In this document: one piece after another, positions 17,446 through 26,606 of the stretch
Layout of the letters: each line of letters opens with the position of its first letter
Numbering within the stretch: the first letter of the stretch is position 1
Source of the DNA: Candidatus Poribacteria bacterium
GTDB taxonomy: Bacteria; Poribacteria; WGA-4E; UBA9662
Assembly: GCA_030748495.1 (NCBI GenBank)
Contig: JASMLX010000050.1
Location: 1 to 43,175, forward strand
Direction: 5' to 3'
Length of the DNA: 43,175 nucleotides
The notes under the pieces: generated by a model
Databases searched by the model: none
The model's input: only the letters and a program-made list of their open reading frames with translations
Told to the model about the DNA's origin: nothing
Program-made: the position numbers and the translations under genes

Positions 17446-18249
17446 GTGAAAAAAATATGTATTTGTGCTAATTGCAATTGGGAGATTGATGTGGTCGACC
17501 TTATCATGGGCCATAACAATTAAGGACGGAAAAACTGAAGTTAATATCTCCACTGATCAGTACAAATTAACTTGGCAGAAAGCTGAGACGATGGGCTATA
17601 GCACGGCTATCCCTGTAGGCTCTAAGAAAAGCCTGATCCAAAATCTTGAAGATCCTTTTTTTCATGGTGGCGATTATGCTGGTTGGGAATATTGGGGAGC
17701 AACGGGCAAGGTCAAAATTGCGGAGCAAGATGTAGGCAAGTCTGTCATTGAGTATCAATCCAAAGATACAAAGATCATGGCTTACTCATGTACCGCTACT
17801 TATTGGGATGGTGTGCCTTATTTCATGCATGAAGTTAGAGGGACGAACTTACACAAGGAAGCACAAGCATTTCCAGTTTCTGGATACGACCCCATATTCA
17901 ACCCTGAATATGACTTTAAGAAGGAAGAATTCAAACTTTGGAAGGAGCCAATTCCATACGTGGCAATTTGGCGATCCAATGGGTACTTTATCGGACTTTA
18001 CAGTAAAAACCCTAAGGCTAAGGCTCGAAAAGGAGACTGGCAAGGCAAAGGTAGCGTAGTCCAGTTAAACCATGATTGGCAATTAGATATGATTGAAAGA
18101 AAAAACAATCGGAACCTGTCACATATTGCGTTGCGTTAGCAAAAGGTGATGTGGATGAGGCACATCAGATGGCAACTGCTATCAAAACCGTGTTTGAGGG
18201 TAATGAGCTAAAAACGGTTAGCTGTAATGGAAAAATTCCAATACTTTGA
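17446..18249 (+). pseudogene. Secreted protein of unknown function, two homopolymer frameshifts
   Basis: The uninterrupted frame is 17465-18139 (224 residues from GTG). A natural gene would instead start at GTG 17446: with six instead of seven A at 17449-17455 it would encode a standard signal peptide (KKYVFVLIAIG...). At the other end the frame is lost in the A6 run at 18100-18105. One more A would continue for about 48 codons, including VTYCVALAKGDVDEAHQMAT, to TGA 18247-18249. The body is aromatic-rich (FFHGGDYAGWEYWGATG, PYVAIWRSNGYFIGLYSKNP), perhaps a beta-sandwich fold. I do not recognise the family. Either the gene is decaying or the two A runs are sequencing errors and it is intact. 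Confidence 0.6.
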
Positions 18250-18261
18250 AGCATTATTAAA

Positions 18262-18663
18262 ATAACTAACCTCAGTTCCGCCTTTTTGATCTCTCACCAA
18301 GCAGTGAGAGCATTATGAGGTATTCTAATGCAAGGTTTCTTCTCCTTCCAAGTGTCAGAAATCAGTCCCGCTATTCAGTTGACCCTAAAATTGCCTGGAC
18401 TCCGCTGTCTGGAGTGTTCAAGATGGTAGATGTTTTTCAGCTAATCATTTATGGTTTCAATGATCAATCTCTTACCTAGAAGAAGTTTATCTTCAACTGG
18501 AATTAACCTGTTTCCCATCTTCGATCTAAGGTTAGTTATCAGTTCTAATCCATCTTCAAATAGCTGTTCCAAAAGTTGTTTGCCTGGATATCCCTTCTCG
18601 GCTAAAAGCTTGCCTGTCAGGCCTTGACATCAGTCTTTAGCAATCCCACTAAGAAAGCAAGAC
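18262..18663 (-). pseudogene. IS982-family transposase remnant
   Basis: On the minus strand a single frame reads CQGLTGKLLAEKGYPGKQLL, then LFEDGLELITNLRSKMGNRL, then LLLGKRLIIETIND, stop, LKNIYHLEHSRQRSPGNFRV and N, stop, IAGLI. This is the unmistakable C-terminal half of IS982 transposases (GDKGY...LI...IETINDQLKN..QIEHSRHRS..NF). In-frame stops are TGA (before CQG), TAG, TGA and TGA. No terminal repeats were found. Confidence 0.85.
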
Positions 18664-19220
18664 AATAAGTGCCGGAGTTATACTGGCCAGGAGGTTACAA
18701 AATATCGGTCATGCTGTGGATCTCGATGGGCAAAATTTCCATCCGGATAAAGGGTGACGGTCCTGTCAGTTGTCCGATAGAGATCACAAATTCTCCTTTG
18801 ATCAAAATGCAAGTCAGAATCTGTACAGACAACCCTGAGGCCAGGATTCCATCAGCATATGGTATAATGAAATTGAGGAATCGGGTGGCGCCATCCACGA
18901 CAATCAGCCGATAAGTAAAGGCTAGAATCCAAATTGGAGTGTGCAAATAGAGAAACACAGGCCGAAGATTGCGTTACCACCAGGCGTGTCAAGGACGGGA
19001 GCGTCAAACCAGTTGTGTTACCGCCTATCTGTAGTGTTCTCGGTTATACCCAGATGCTAAACTGACCCGGTCGTGTATTGGTCGGCCGGTTAACTCTTCC
19101 CTGTGCGATAATTGCCTTGTGAATGTTATCACGGTTTGCAGATAAATTGCTTAATCTTACCCAACCTTAATAGATTGTTAGAAGTTCTGACTATATTTCA
19201 TTTCGGTTTACGAATGTGAT
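18664..19220. other. Intergenic stretch before the second sulfatase
   Basis: About 560 bp. An open frame on the minus strand (18695-18958, 87 codons) has hydrophobic segments but no ribosome site or recognised family. An overlapping plus-strand frame exists as well, so neither is called. No RNA gene seen. Confidence 0.4.
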
Positions 19221-20774
19221 ATGAGCGATAAATCCCCCAACATCATCTACATTCTGGGTGACGATCACCGTGCGGAGCAACTGGGCTGCATGGGCCATCC
19301 CATACTCCAGACTCCAAATCTTGATGCCCTAGCCAGTGATGGGGTTCAATTCACCAACGCTTTTTGCACAAGTCCAGCCTGCACACCTAGTCGGACCTGT
19401 CATTACACGGGACAATGGGAAAGAAGACACGGAATCAACTTTAACAGCGAGTCCAGTCTGCACCCTGACGTATGGGAAAAGAGCTTTCCCATGCAGCTCA
19501 AACAGGCCGGGTACTTCCTGGGTTGGGTTGGCAAGAACCACGTTCCCGCTGGCGGCGGACGATATGGCTATGACAGCGGATATTTCGAAGATGTCTTCGA
19601 CTACTGGTATGGTAATCACGGACACAGCGGCTTTTATCCGAAGGAGCAGGCTGGGGTTGGCCGCGAGATCTACAGAAATGCTAAAGCCGAGACACAGGTA
19701 GAGGTCTTTGAGGAGGGAGTGCTCAACTTCCTGGATCCAACGAAGGAGTTTATTGAGAGTTGCTCCCATTCTCTGCCTAGACGGCCGCAGAAGCAGCCGT
19801 TTTGTCTTTGCGTAACGTTCAACCTCCCTCACGCCTATGGCACTGGAAACATGCAACTTCGACCGAGCGATGACGAGCTATACGTCACTTGTTATCGCGA
19901 TCGATTTGGTGAGGTTCCTCTGCCCCCAACCTACGTTCCTTTTGGCCACATTGTTGAGCCGCGCCTGCCGCTTGAGGTCTACAACGGAATCTACCTGTCG
20001 TCCTACGACTATGTTCGCCAACCTCGCAGCCTGCGTGAACGCCGCATCCGTGAATATCAGACCATTACCGGCATAGACCGCATGCTTGGAAATTTGCGCA
20101 ATACTCTCGACCGACTGGATCTAGCAGAAAATACAATTATTGTGTTCTCGACTGATCACGGGATCCACCACGGCGAACACGGCCTCGGAGGGAAGTGTTT
20201 CTTATACGAGGAAGATATCCGTATACCGTTGATCATATACGACCCTCGTCGACGTGATAAAGCAATAGCCCGCACACGGAATGAACTTGTAGCCGTTCCT
20301 GACCTCGCCCCTACAGTGATAGATCTCTGCGGTTTGGATATTCCCGACAGCATGCAAGGGGTAAGCATTTGTCCCCTGCTCGAAGGCGAGGTGGCCGAAT
20401 GGCGCACAGAACTGTTTACTGAGCAGCTGATGGACATTCAGAACTATCCACGTAGCGAAAGCGTGCGCACAACAGAATGGAAGTACATACGTTACTTCGC
20501 CAGAATGGAGGACCCCCGACAGGCAAGCAGGACATTCAAGGGAACACTTGATGACTATACCGAATGCCTAACTTCGACCTTTAAAGGCGAAAGACCGGTC
20601 TACGAGGAGCTCTTCTATCTGAGAGATGATCCTGGCGAAACCACGAATCTGGTAAGCAACAGCATCCACACCGACATACTAGAATCTTTACGAGTTCGCG
20701 TGACCAAATTGGCCAGAGAGGCCAAAGGGGATGATTCGCCACCAATGACAATCCCCTTTGAACAAGGCGCTTGA
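19221..20774 (+). CDS. Sulfatase, formylglycine type (CTPSR)
   Basis: A full-length type I sulfatase of 517 residues. The metal site begins with GDDH (D14, D15), the activation motif is C54-T-P-S-R58, and the K/H site reads WVGKNH near residue 105. The late metal site is IVFSTDHGIHHGEHGLGGK, around residues 310-330. The C-terminal part has YEELFYLRDDPGETTNL, the usual end of this fold. No signal peptide is visible. It probably removes sulfate from a polysaccharide or glycan and needs formylglycine formation. It shares motifs but little overall similarity with the sulfatase at 2185. The start ATG has only a weak ribosome site (GTGATATG context). It is followed directly by a SUMF1 remnant on the other strand. 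Confidence 0.93.
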   Translation: MSDKSPNIIYILGDDHRAEQLGCMGHPILQTPNLDALASDGVQFTNAFCTSPACTPSRTCHYTGQWERRHGINFNSESSLHPDVWEKSFPMQLKQAGYFLGWVGKNHVPAGGGRYGYDSGYFEDVFDYWYGNHGHSGFYPKEQAGVGREIYRNAKAETQVEVFEEGVLNFLDPTKEFIESCSHSLPRRPQKQPFCLCVTFNLPHAYGTGNMQLRPSDDELYVTCYRDRFGEVPLPPTYVPFGHIVEPRLPLEVYNGIYLSSYDYVRQPRSLRERRIREYQTITGIDRMLGNLRNTLDRLDLAENTIIVFSTDHGIHHGEHGLGGKCFLYEEDIRIPLIIYDPRRRDKAIARTRNELVAVPDLAPTVIDLCGLDIPDSMQGVSICPLLEGEVAEWRTELFTEQLMDIQNYPRSESVRTTEWKYIRYFARMEDPRQASRTFKGTLDDYTECLTSTFKGERPVYEELFYLRDDPGETTNLVSNSIHTDILESLRVRVTKLAREAKGDDSPPMTIPFEQGA

Positions 20775-20819
20775 CACGACGCCTGGCCCAGCCCCTCAAC
20801 TAATTCGGTCGAATTCCTA

Positions 20820-21170
20820 GTTAGTGAGCTACTGCACCATTCCCAAACATTACTTGCCATATCGTGCAGACCGTAGACATTAGCTGAATAACTTCTCTCC
20901 ATAGACATGCAGAAACTCACCTGCTGCGATGATCCATACTATCTCTTTCCTTCCCCCACATCACCCGACAATTGCTCCAAAGGTACGATAAAACCGAATC
21001 TCCTCCCTCCATCATCCGATACCTTGACACTAACCGTCATCAGATCTCCATCTCCATCTCCATCTCCATCTTCCACCTGATAGCTGATCAACACACGCTC
21101 ATAATCCAATTGCCTGGCTATTGGGTTGGTGACTACCGGCGTCTGATTCTCCTTCTGCGCCCACAAACTG
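20820..21170 (-). pseudogene. SUMF1-type gene, internally deleted and fused to transposase debris
   Basis: The minus-strand text begins WAQKENQTPVVTNPIARQLD (end of an export signal and first mature residues). It runs through VLISYQVEDGDGDGDGDLMT and VSDDGGRRFGF, stops at 20939, and resumes with ANVYGLHDMASNVWEWC. It is the same architecture as the SUMF1 gene at 24114-25461 (ATNVVAKQMRWVEITYDLDD, SSDGGNSFDLL), but lacks the whole middle of the SUMF1 domain. Upstream it is joined in frame to the ISKra4-like transposase, replacing the transposase C-terminus. The GDGDGDGD stretch comes from a hexamer repeat at 21044-21067. Confidence 0.75.
21044..21067. repeat. Tandem hexamer repeat (ATCTCC x4)
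   Basis: Four perfect copies of ATCTCC on the plus strand, encoding GDGDGDGD on the minus strand. The related gene near 25290 has DDVDDDL here, so the repeat has expanded by slippage in this copy. Confidence 0.8.
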
Positions 21171-22315
21171 AATTTCAAGCGGCAACTGACTAGTAAATCG
21201 ATTGCCTTTTCCACCAAGATACTACTGATGTAACAGCCCTTTTTTCGGTAGCTGTGGTAATCAACGACTGAATCCAGATTGTTTTTCAAGTCTAGATAGA
21301 ACGATTGCAGACTGCTGTTAGCCCAAGCTAATACAGGATTGTAAGGCGGCACCAGCTTTTCCCCGCCATAACCAATCACCGATTTGTCTCGTCGAGTCAC
21401 GCCATCTTTGGGCCACAATCCATGTCGTTTCAACCAGTCAACTGTTTGCCAGGGCTGTTTTTTCAGCTGCCACCAATCTAGAATTAGCCTGGCGCTTGGA
21501 TACTGTCTTTGGGCCAGTTGGCTAATCCATCTGGCCCCATCAGCTAAAATGATTAACTGGCTTTGGTCGGCGACACCCATTTTGTGGGCACAGGAAAATA
21601 GTTTCCGACTCCATTCTGAAACCGATAGGCAGCGGCCAACATACCGCTTATTTAGCAATACATTTCGCCTTTGGCTGACTGTCATTCGCTGGTTGGTGAA
21701 GATGATTGCCGCTTTGGCTTCCAAAAACCTGTTAACTGGCTGTGCGTTAATAAATGTGCCATCAATACCGATATAGGTTGGCTGGACAGATGAATGGTGG
21801 GCGGGTGCGATCCCTGCTGACTGGGATTGATCAGCCACAGATTCAACCAATGATTCTGCCGTCTCGGCTAAAGCTTCCCATTCCGCTTTGTCATACTCAG
21901 CCTGATCCTGTGCGCTGGCAATTTCGGCTTCATTGGCACACTCCTGCGCAGAGAATGGCTATTTTTCGCCACTCCAAAGTGATATTATTACCATTCAGCT
22001 CCAGTTTGGGCCCGGAAAGGCTAAATGTGTGCTGACACGGTTGGCACTTCTGACGTGGCAGGCGGAAATGAACTCGGCCGAAGACCGTTTTCAAGACTCG
22101 AAGCCGGTTGCCCCAAGCGATAGTCTCTGTTTTTTTCAGTCGGGACAGGTTGATTGGGTTGAATCCGACTGGCTTTCAGATTGACGAAGTTGAGCCAGCA
22201 TGTTGGCCAAGAGTTGGCGCTTGATCTGTTGTCCCAGGTGGTCAACATACCGTTCCAACTGGTTGATGGAAGTAATCTCATCGGCAACTTTCAGGCTAAG
22301 TTGTATGGTTTTCAT
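21171..22315 (-). pseudogene. ISKra4-like transposase, copy A (broken)
   Basis: The start is ATG 22315 (MKTIQLSLKVADEITSINQL). A zinc-finger part follows (STCPD, then a TGA instead of the next Cys). The frame is lost and resumes as KTVFGRVHFRLPRQKCQPCQ. After a deletion of some 50 codons, a long open part (21850 to the join) carries YIGIDGTFIN, LIILADGARWI, LDWWQLKK and YISSILVEKAIDLL, the likely DDE triad. The last 30 or so residues are replaced by a SUMF1 gene at about 21170. The relationship to ISKra4/UPF0236-type elements is inferred from the Cys-pair N-terminus and DDE layout. Confidence 0.8.
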
Positions 22316-22423
22316 GGCTTAGTCTCCTGTAAATCGGCTACGCCATGAAAAGGATGACAATTATGTCGGCATTTGATCAATCTATCTCTTAGCTGTTAGC
22401 TCTGTGATCAAATGGATCTAAGT

Positions 22424-22448
22424 CACCCACACGATTTCGCACGCTTAT
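22424..22448 (-). repeat. Terminal repeat of copy A (imperfect)
   Basis: Core ACACGATTTC, then ACGCTTA, aligned with the right terminal repeat of copy B (24089-24113) with about five mismatches. Confidence 0.7.
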
Positions 22449-22457
22449 ATAATGGCC

Positions 22458-22482
22458 GTAAGCGTCTGAAATCGTGTGTATG
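22458..22482 (+). repeat. Left terminal inverted repeat of copy B
   Basis: 25 bp beginning GTAAGCGTCTGAAATCGTG. It is the exact reverse complement of 24089-24113; bases beyond either end do not pair. Confidence 0.9.
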
Positions 22483-22690
22483 CTTTTTTATGCTTAAAAG
22501 GTTGGTCTCATCGGCATTGCCTGCCTGTGAGTTTCATTTCAACTCATTAGATTTGGTCCCTCAGCGACTGAAATATACGCCTAATGAGGGAATTGGTGGC
22601 CCGAATCTCGAGACCGACTCAATTGGCCAAGTGGTTAGATGGTTTTCAACCTTCTCTGAATCAGACTATTTTCTAGATAGGACGTCTGGT

Positions 22691-24071
22691 ATGAAAAAGA
22701 TACCAACTGACCGTCGAGGTTCCAAATGACCTGGAATTCATCGACCACTTGGAACAGTATGTGAATCAACTGGGCCAAAAAATAAAGCCGGAGATTCTCT
22801 CCTGGCTGCTGTCACAGATAATTGATCGTCATAAACAGTCGGAGTTGGATTCCTCGACCTGTCCAGATTGTCAAAAAAAACGAAGCTTCTCGGTCGGAAG
22901 CCGTCCCAGGAAGCTGAAGACCATTTTCGGTCAGGTTGATTTCACTCTACCTCGACGGAAGTGTCAGCATTGCCGACACACCTTCAGCATAATCCCTCAA
23001 CCATTGACGTTGTTGAAGCTTAGCCCAAACGTAACATTACACTAGAACTGAGAAAAGTGGTCATTCTCTGTGGCACCTCCTGGCCATTTCGTCAAGTAGC
23101 TGAGGTCCTGCCAAACCCAGTATCAGTTGAGCTCAGCCCGGGCCATATTCAATGGCTATGTTCCAAACCAACGGTAGCCGCCAAGACTCAATTGAAGGAG
23201 AAACATGATCCGGCCTATTGGTCAGCCTTGATTGAGAGCATGGAAACTCTGGTTGAGGAACCGAAAAGGGAAACTTCAGCCAAAAACAGCCACTCAGAGA
23301 ACCAAGCTTGGTCGGCTAAGCCAATTTACATGGGTATTGGTGGCACTTTCATCAATGCTCAGCTAGGGAAGCCATTTTTGCAGGCCAAAGCCAGCATTGT
23401 ATTTACTGAGCCGAGGATTAGAGTCAGTAAAGGGAGGAACCTTCGGCTGAACAAACAGTATGTTGGCCGTTGCCAATCAGTATTAGAATTTGGTCAACGG
23501 CTGTTTTGTTGCGCCACAGGGATGGAGGTTAAGAAGGATACCGAACTCATCGTCTTGGCCTATGGGGCCAGATGGATTAGCCAACTGGCCAAAAACCAGC
23601 ACCTCCAAGCCAGGCTGAGATTGGAGGTGCTGGCATCTAAAAAAACGGGTAGGGGAAACGATCGATTGGCTAAAGCGTCATGGGGTTGATCGGAAAGATG
23701 CTATCAATTTGGCTGTGGCAGGGGAAACCGTGGCTGCGCTGCAATCTGGTCGAAGTCTAGGCCAACAATTGGGGCTATCCCGCCCGCTTAATAAAGCCCA
23801 GACCAAATTGGGGCAAACCAGTTTGCAGTCGTTCTATCTGTACTTGAGAAACAACCTGGACTCAATAGTTGATTACCAGACATCGCGCCGAAAGGGGTAT
23901 TTTATCAGTTCAGTCTGGATTGAAAAGACGATTAATTTATTGATCTGCCGCCGTCTGAAATTGAGGGTCCAAAATTGGAGTCGTCAAGGAGAAGAAAACA
24001 TGGTTACTTTCCGACAACTGATTCTCAACCACCACTGGCAGAGCTACTGGCAGCAGCAAAAGGCGTCTTGA
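22691..24071 (+). pseudogene. ISKra4-like transposase, copy B (three frameshifts)
   Basis: Begins at ATG 22691 (MKKIPT) and shifts frame at once into VEVPNDLEFIDHLEQYVNQL. It continues through the zinc-finger part STCPDCQKKRSFSVGSRPRK and RRKCQHCRHTFSI, shifts near 23035, and goes on with LCGTSWPFRQVAEVL, YMGIGGTFIN (the first catalytic Asp has become Gly), LIVLAYGARWI (the second Asp has become Tyr) and the A7 run near 23640 (third shift). It ends with AVAGETVAALQSGRSLGQQL and YFISSVWIEKTINLL. Two of three catalytic acidic residues are replaced as well, so the protein is dead independently of the frameshifts. Confidence 0.85.
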
Positions 24072-24088
24072 AAATTCTTCCACGGGTT

Positions 24089-24113
24089 CATACACACGAT
24101 TTCAGACGCTTAC
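24089..24113 (-). repeat. Right terminal inverted repeat of copy B
   Basis: Exact reverse complement of 22458-22482, 18 bp after the transposase stop. Confidence 0.9.
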
Positions 24114-25461
24114 TGGCACAGTTGGGAGGGAGCGGACACCATGTTGATGTTGAAAGTGGGCTAATGGGCAGTGGTTCAGGCTGCCAGTTTCCATCCCAAA
24201 CCTTACCTTCTGGATTGAGTTTTGGAAAATCAACGACACAACGAAATCCATAACCACTACCAACTGCAATAACTGTATTACTACTAAAACCCCGGTAGGA
24301 AACGCGCGGTTCGTGAGCTCTGTGGTTCCAACTTCCACCTCGCATTATCCGGTAGTATCTATGCATGTCTGAATCGGGGATGCCTGGCTCAATATCAGGG
24401 TTAGGATTCTAGTTGGGATGAAACAAATAATTCCCAATGTTGTTATCCTCTTTAATTAACTCACCAATATTGGCATCTCCCGCCAGAGGATTCCTTCCTG
24501 AACTTCTACTGTAATGATCCCTATCCCACTCACCAGACACCGATCCCATACATTCCCCCCATATCATAGAGCCTGTACCTAGGTTCAAAGCTACCAACTG
24601 GCGCAGTCACACCATGGCCATCATCCACCTTCATATTTACCAGGAAATCTAAATCCTGAGAGATCTGTCTTAAAAAGGCGTCCGCATTTTTATCCGCAAA
24701 ATTGCCCCGAGAGGGATACCGTTTACCTATCAATCCTCCACGAGCAGCGTACTCCCATTCCGCTTCAGTTGGTAAACGCTTGCCGACCCACTCCGCATAT
24801 GCCATCGCATCCCATCATTTCACATAAGTCATTGGATGATCATCTGTGGGTGAATACCTGTCTATCTTATGCCAATTGCCACCATACTTATACCCAGTTT
24901 GATTAAGAAATCTCTTGAACTGACCAACTGCAACTTCAGTTGTGTCTATATAGAAGGCATCGAGTTTTACTCTATGTACCGGCAGTTCACGATTACTTCC
25001 TTCATTAAAGTGGTCTCCCATCTCAAATAAACCGGCTGGTATCAGTATCATCTCTGACCTGTCTTTCGGCTTCACACCATCATCCGCTACCACTTCAAAA
25101 AACACATTAGTGTGGTAGAAATTAGGTGCAGCCTGCCCAGCATGCCAGATGATAGTCTTACCTTTACCACTGGCAATTCCTCCACCAATGTCACCTTCTG
25201 TACTATTAACCAGCAAATCGAAGCTGTTACCACCATCAGACGAAGCCAGTAGCTTAACCTTCATTAGGTCATCATCCACATCATCCAAGTCATAAGTAAT
25301 TTCTACCCATCGCATCTGTTTGGCTACGACATTAGTCGCCACAGGTGCAGGTTTCCTTCCTCCTGTGCCCGCAGACTCAACAATAAGAGGCAAAGAACAT
25401 AACCCGCCACAAATTTAGTGCTTAGATGAGGCCTATCTAAACCAGAAAAGCAGATCGACAT
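24114..25461 (-). pseudogene. Secreted SUMF1-domain protein, multiple lesions
   Basis: Starts at ATG 25461 (MSICFSGL) with an export segment (KFVAGYVLCLLLLSLRAQ), then a one-base shift near 25380 and ATNVVAKQMRWVEITYDLDD. A beta-rich domain follows, then EMILIPAGLFEMGDHFNEGS, AFYIDTTEVAVGQFKRFLNQ, an in-frame TGA at 24815-24817, [17 protein letters not shown], and YRLYDMGG with a shift in a G6 run. Further parts are DRDHYSRSSGRNPLAG and RIMRGGSWNHRAHEPRVSYR with GYGFRCV. Copy B of the IS begins right after this tail. As in the intact SUMF1 protein, the cysteines of true formylglycine-generating enzymes are absent after RGGSW. It was probably a surface protein rather than an enzyme. Confidence 0.82.
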
Positions 25462-25968
25462 TTTGATCCGGATTGCCTCTATTTCAGTATAGTCGCCGGC
25501 TCTCAGCTGATAAAAGTAAGTGCCACTGGCTACAGTCTCACCCGTTTCACCCTTGCCATCCCAATAGGTAGCTTGGTCCGCTGTCACGTATTTACCCGCC
25601 ATTATCATCCCCAACTCCAGTTGGCACACAGAGTTACCTTGCACATCATAGATAGTGACAATCACTTTCGTATCCTGACTTAGCTCAAAGGGGATCCAAG
25701 TTTCGGGATTAAATGGATTGGGATAATTAGCTAACAGTCGGGTTTGAGTTGGCAGTCTCTCAGGTAGGATTGCCTTCAGTATATTAGGTGCCATTTCTTC
25801 TGCAGTAGATCGACTAATATTAGACTCTAGTTGGTCAATAGCTGAAGCTATGTGACGCTTCTGTTCTGTGCTTAGTTCTATCTTAGCCGCCATAGCTGGT
25901 GCTGCTAGTAGTGATTGACCGAAGTTTCCTGCCACTAGCACTATATCGATTCTGCTCTCATTAAATCA
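25462..25968 (-). pseudogene. C-terminal piece of a secreted dockerin / sorting-domain protein
   Basis: Reads IDIVLVAGNFGQ, which matches the second half of a dockerin-like calcium repeat. A linker of about 60 residues is followed by LLANYPNPFNPETWIPFELS, VIVTIYDVQGNSVCQLELG, ATYWDGKGETGETVASGTYF and YQLRAGDYTE. This is the FlgD-like or type IX-style C-terminal domain that ends many secreted proteins of Poribacteria and related phyla. The upstream stop (25966-25968) and the absence of any start show that the N-terminal part is gone. The domain has lost its normal last residues and runs directly into the signal peptide of the SUMF1 gene. Confidence 0.75.
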
Positions 25969-26164
25969 CCTTGTTGGTGAAAATATATCGCTGTTTCTAA
26001 ATTGTCGTCATTTTGTGTCAAGCTACTCTCCTGAAGGATCAAATCCTATTTTATGGGGTTCATGTCCAAAAGAATCACTTATTGTTAACTGCTTGGATGT
26101 TACTTGACTGATCGCATGAATTGTGTTTGAAGCAGATAATCAAAAACTTGAAGCTAAAAGTATT
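25969..26164. other. Gap between debris, nothing recognised
   Basis: About 200 bp, AT-rich, with no coding signal seen on either strand. Confidence 0.4.
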
Positions 26165-26527
26165 ACGTGAATTCAAGTCACAGATGCCCTTGTATCTCTT
26201 GGTTGATCATCCCTCTAGCATAGAGTGAGATAACTGTTTCATCAAAACCCGGGATTCGGGTTTTGTTTTTGGGATTAGTTGAGGTTGGAAACTGCTGTCA
26301 CAGTCTCTTAGTATGTTTTTATTGGTGTGACCATTGTGGGAATTGCCACTATCTCTACCAGCGATGTCATTTTTCTCATAATCAAGATGATCGGTCAGTT
26401 CCTCATCCAGCATCCGTTCCACAAGGCGTTTTGCTAACTGTTTGAGGAGTCCATCTTTGACCAAAAAATCTTCTGGCGTTTTGGTGCCTTTGAGAAGTTC
26501 ATCAATGAGTGTATCGTTAAGTTCCAT
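26165..26527 (-). pseudogene. IS256-family (Mutator) transposase, N-terminal remnant
   Basis: The minus-strand frame from ATG 26527 reads LIDELLKGTKTPEDFLVKDG, LLKQLAKRLVERMLDEELTD and YEKNDIAGRDSGNSHNGHT, the standard N-terminus of IS256 transposases. A deletion follows, and a frameshift leads to TRIPGFDETVISLYARGM and INQEIQGHL before stops. The catalytic domain is absent. Confidence 0.85.
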
Positions 26528-26606
26528 TGGTTTTCTTTGTGTCTTATCCGGGGTCAGTTCGACTTAACCCAAATTGCCATTTACACAAAATCTAGGAGGA
26601 TACACT

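Larger units (their letters stand above)
21171..22448 (-). mobile_element. ISKra4-like element, copy A, left part only
   Basis: The transposase 5' end of the element is marked by an imperfect copy of the terminal repeat at 22424-22448. The other end is missing: element sequence stops at the junction with SUMF1 sequence near 21163-21175. Copy A points away from copy B; only 9 bp (22449-22457) lie between them. Confidence 0.7.
22458..24113 (+). mobile_element. ISKra4-like element, copy B, both ends present
   Basis: A 1656-bp element bounded by perfect 25-bp inverted repeats, with one decayed transposase gene reading left to right. No clear target-site duplication: the left flank ends ATAATGGCC and the right flank starts TGGCACAGT. 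It sits in the 3' tail of a SUMF1 gene that lies on the opposite strand. Confidence 0.85.

Noticed and set aside
18695..18958. 87-codon minus-strand frame with hydrophobic segments, perhaps a membrane protein
   Set aside because: No ribosome site, an overlapping open frame on the other strand, and no recognised family.
19329..19856. Open frame of 175 codons antisense to the second sulfatase
   Set aside because: Lies entirely within the conserved catalytic part of the sulfatase and has no recognisable domain.
22424..22482. Facing terminal repeats as an invertible promoter switch
   Set aside because: They belong to two adjacent insertion elements, are not identical, and no recombinase gene is near.
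24815..24817. In-frame TGA in the SUMF1 gene (VK-stop-WDA) as a second selenocysteine
   Set aside because: The related intact gene has VNWDDA here without cysteine, no SECIS-like hairpin follows, and the gene has several other lesions.
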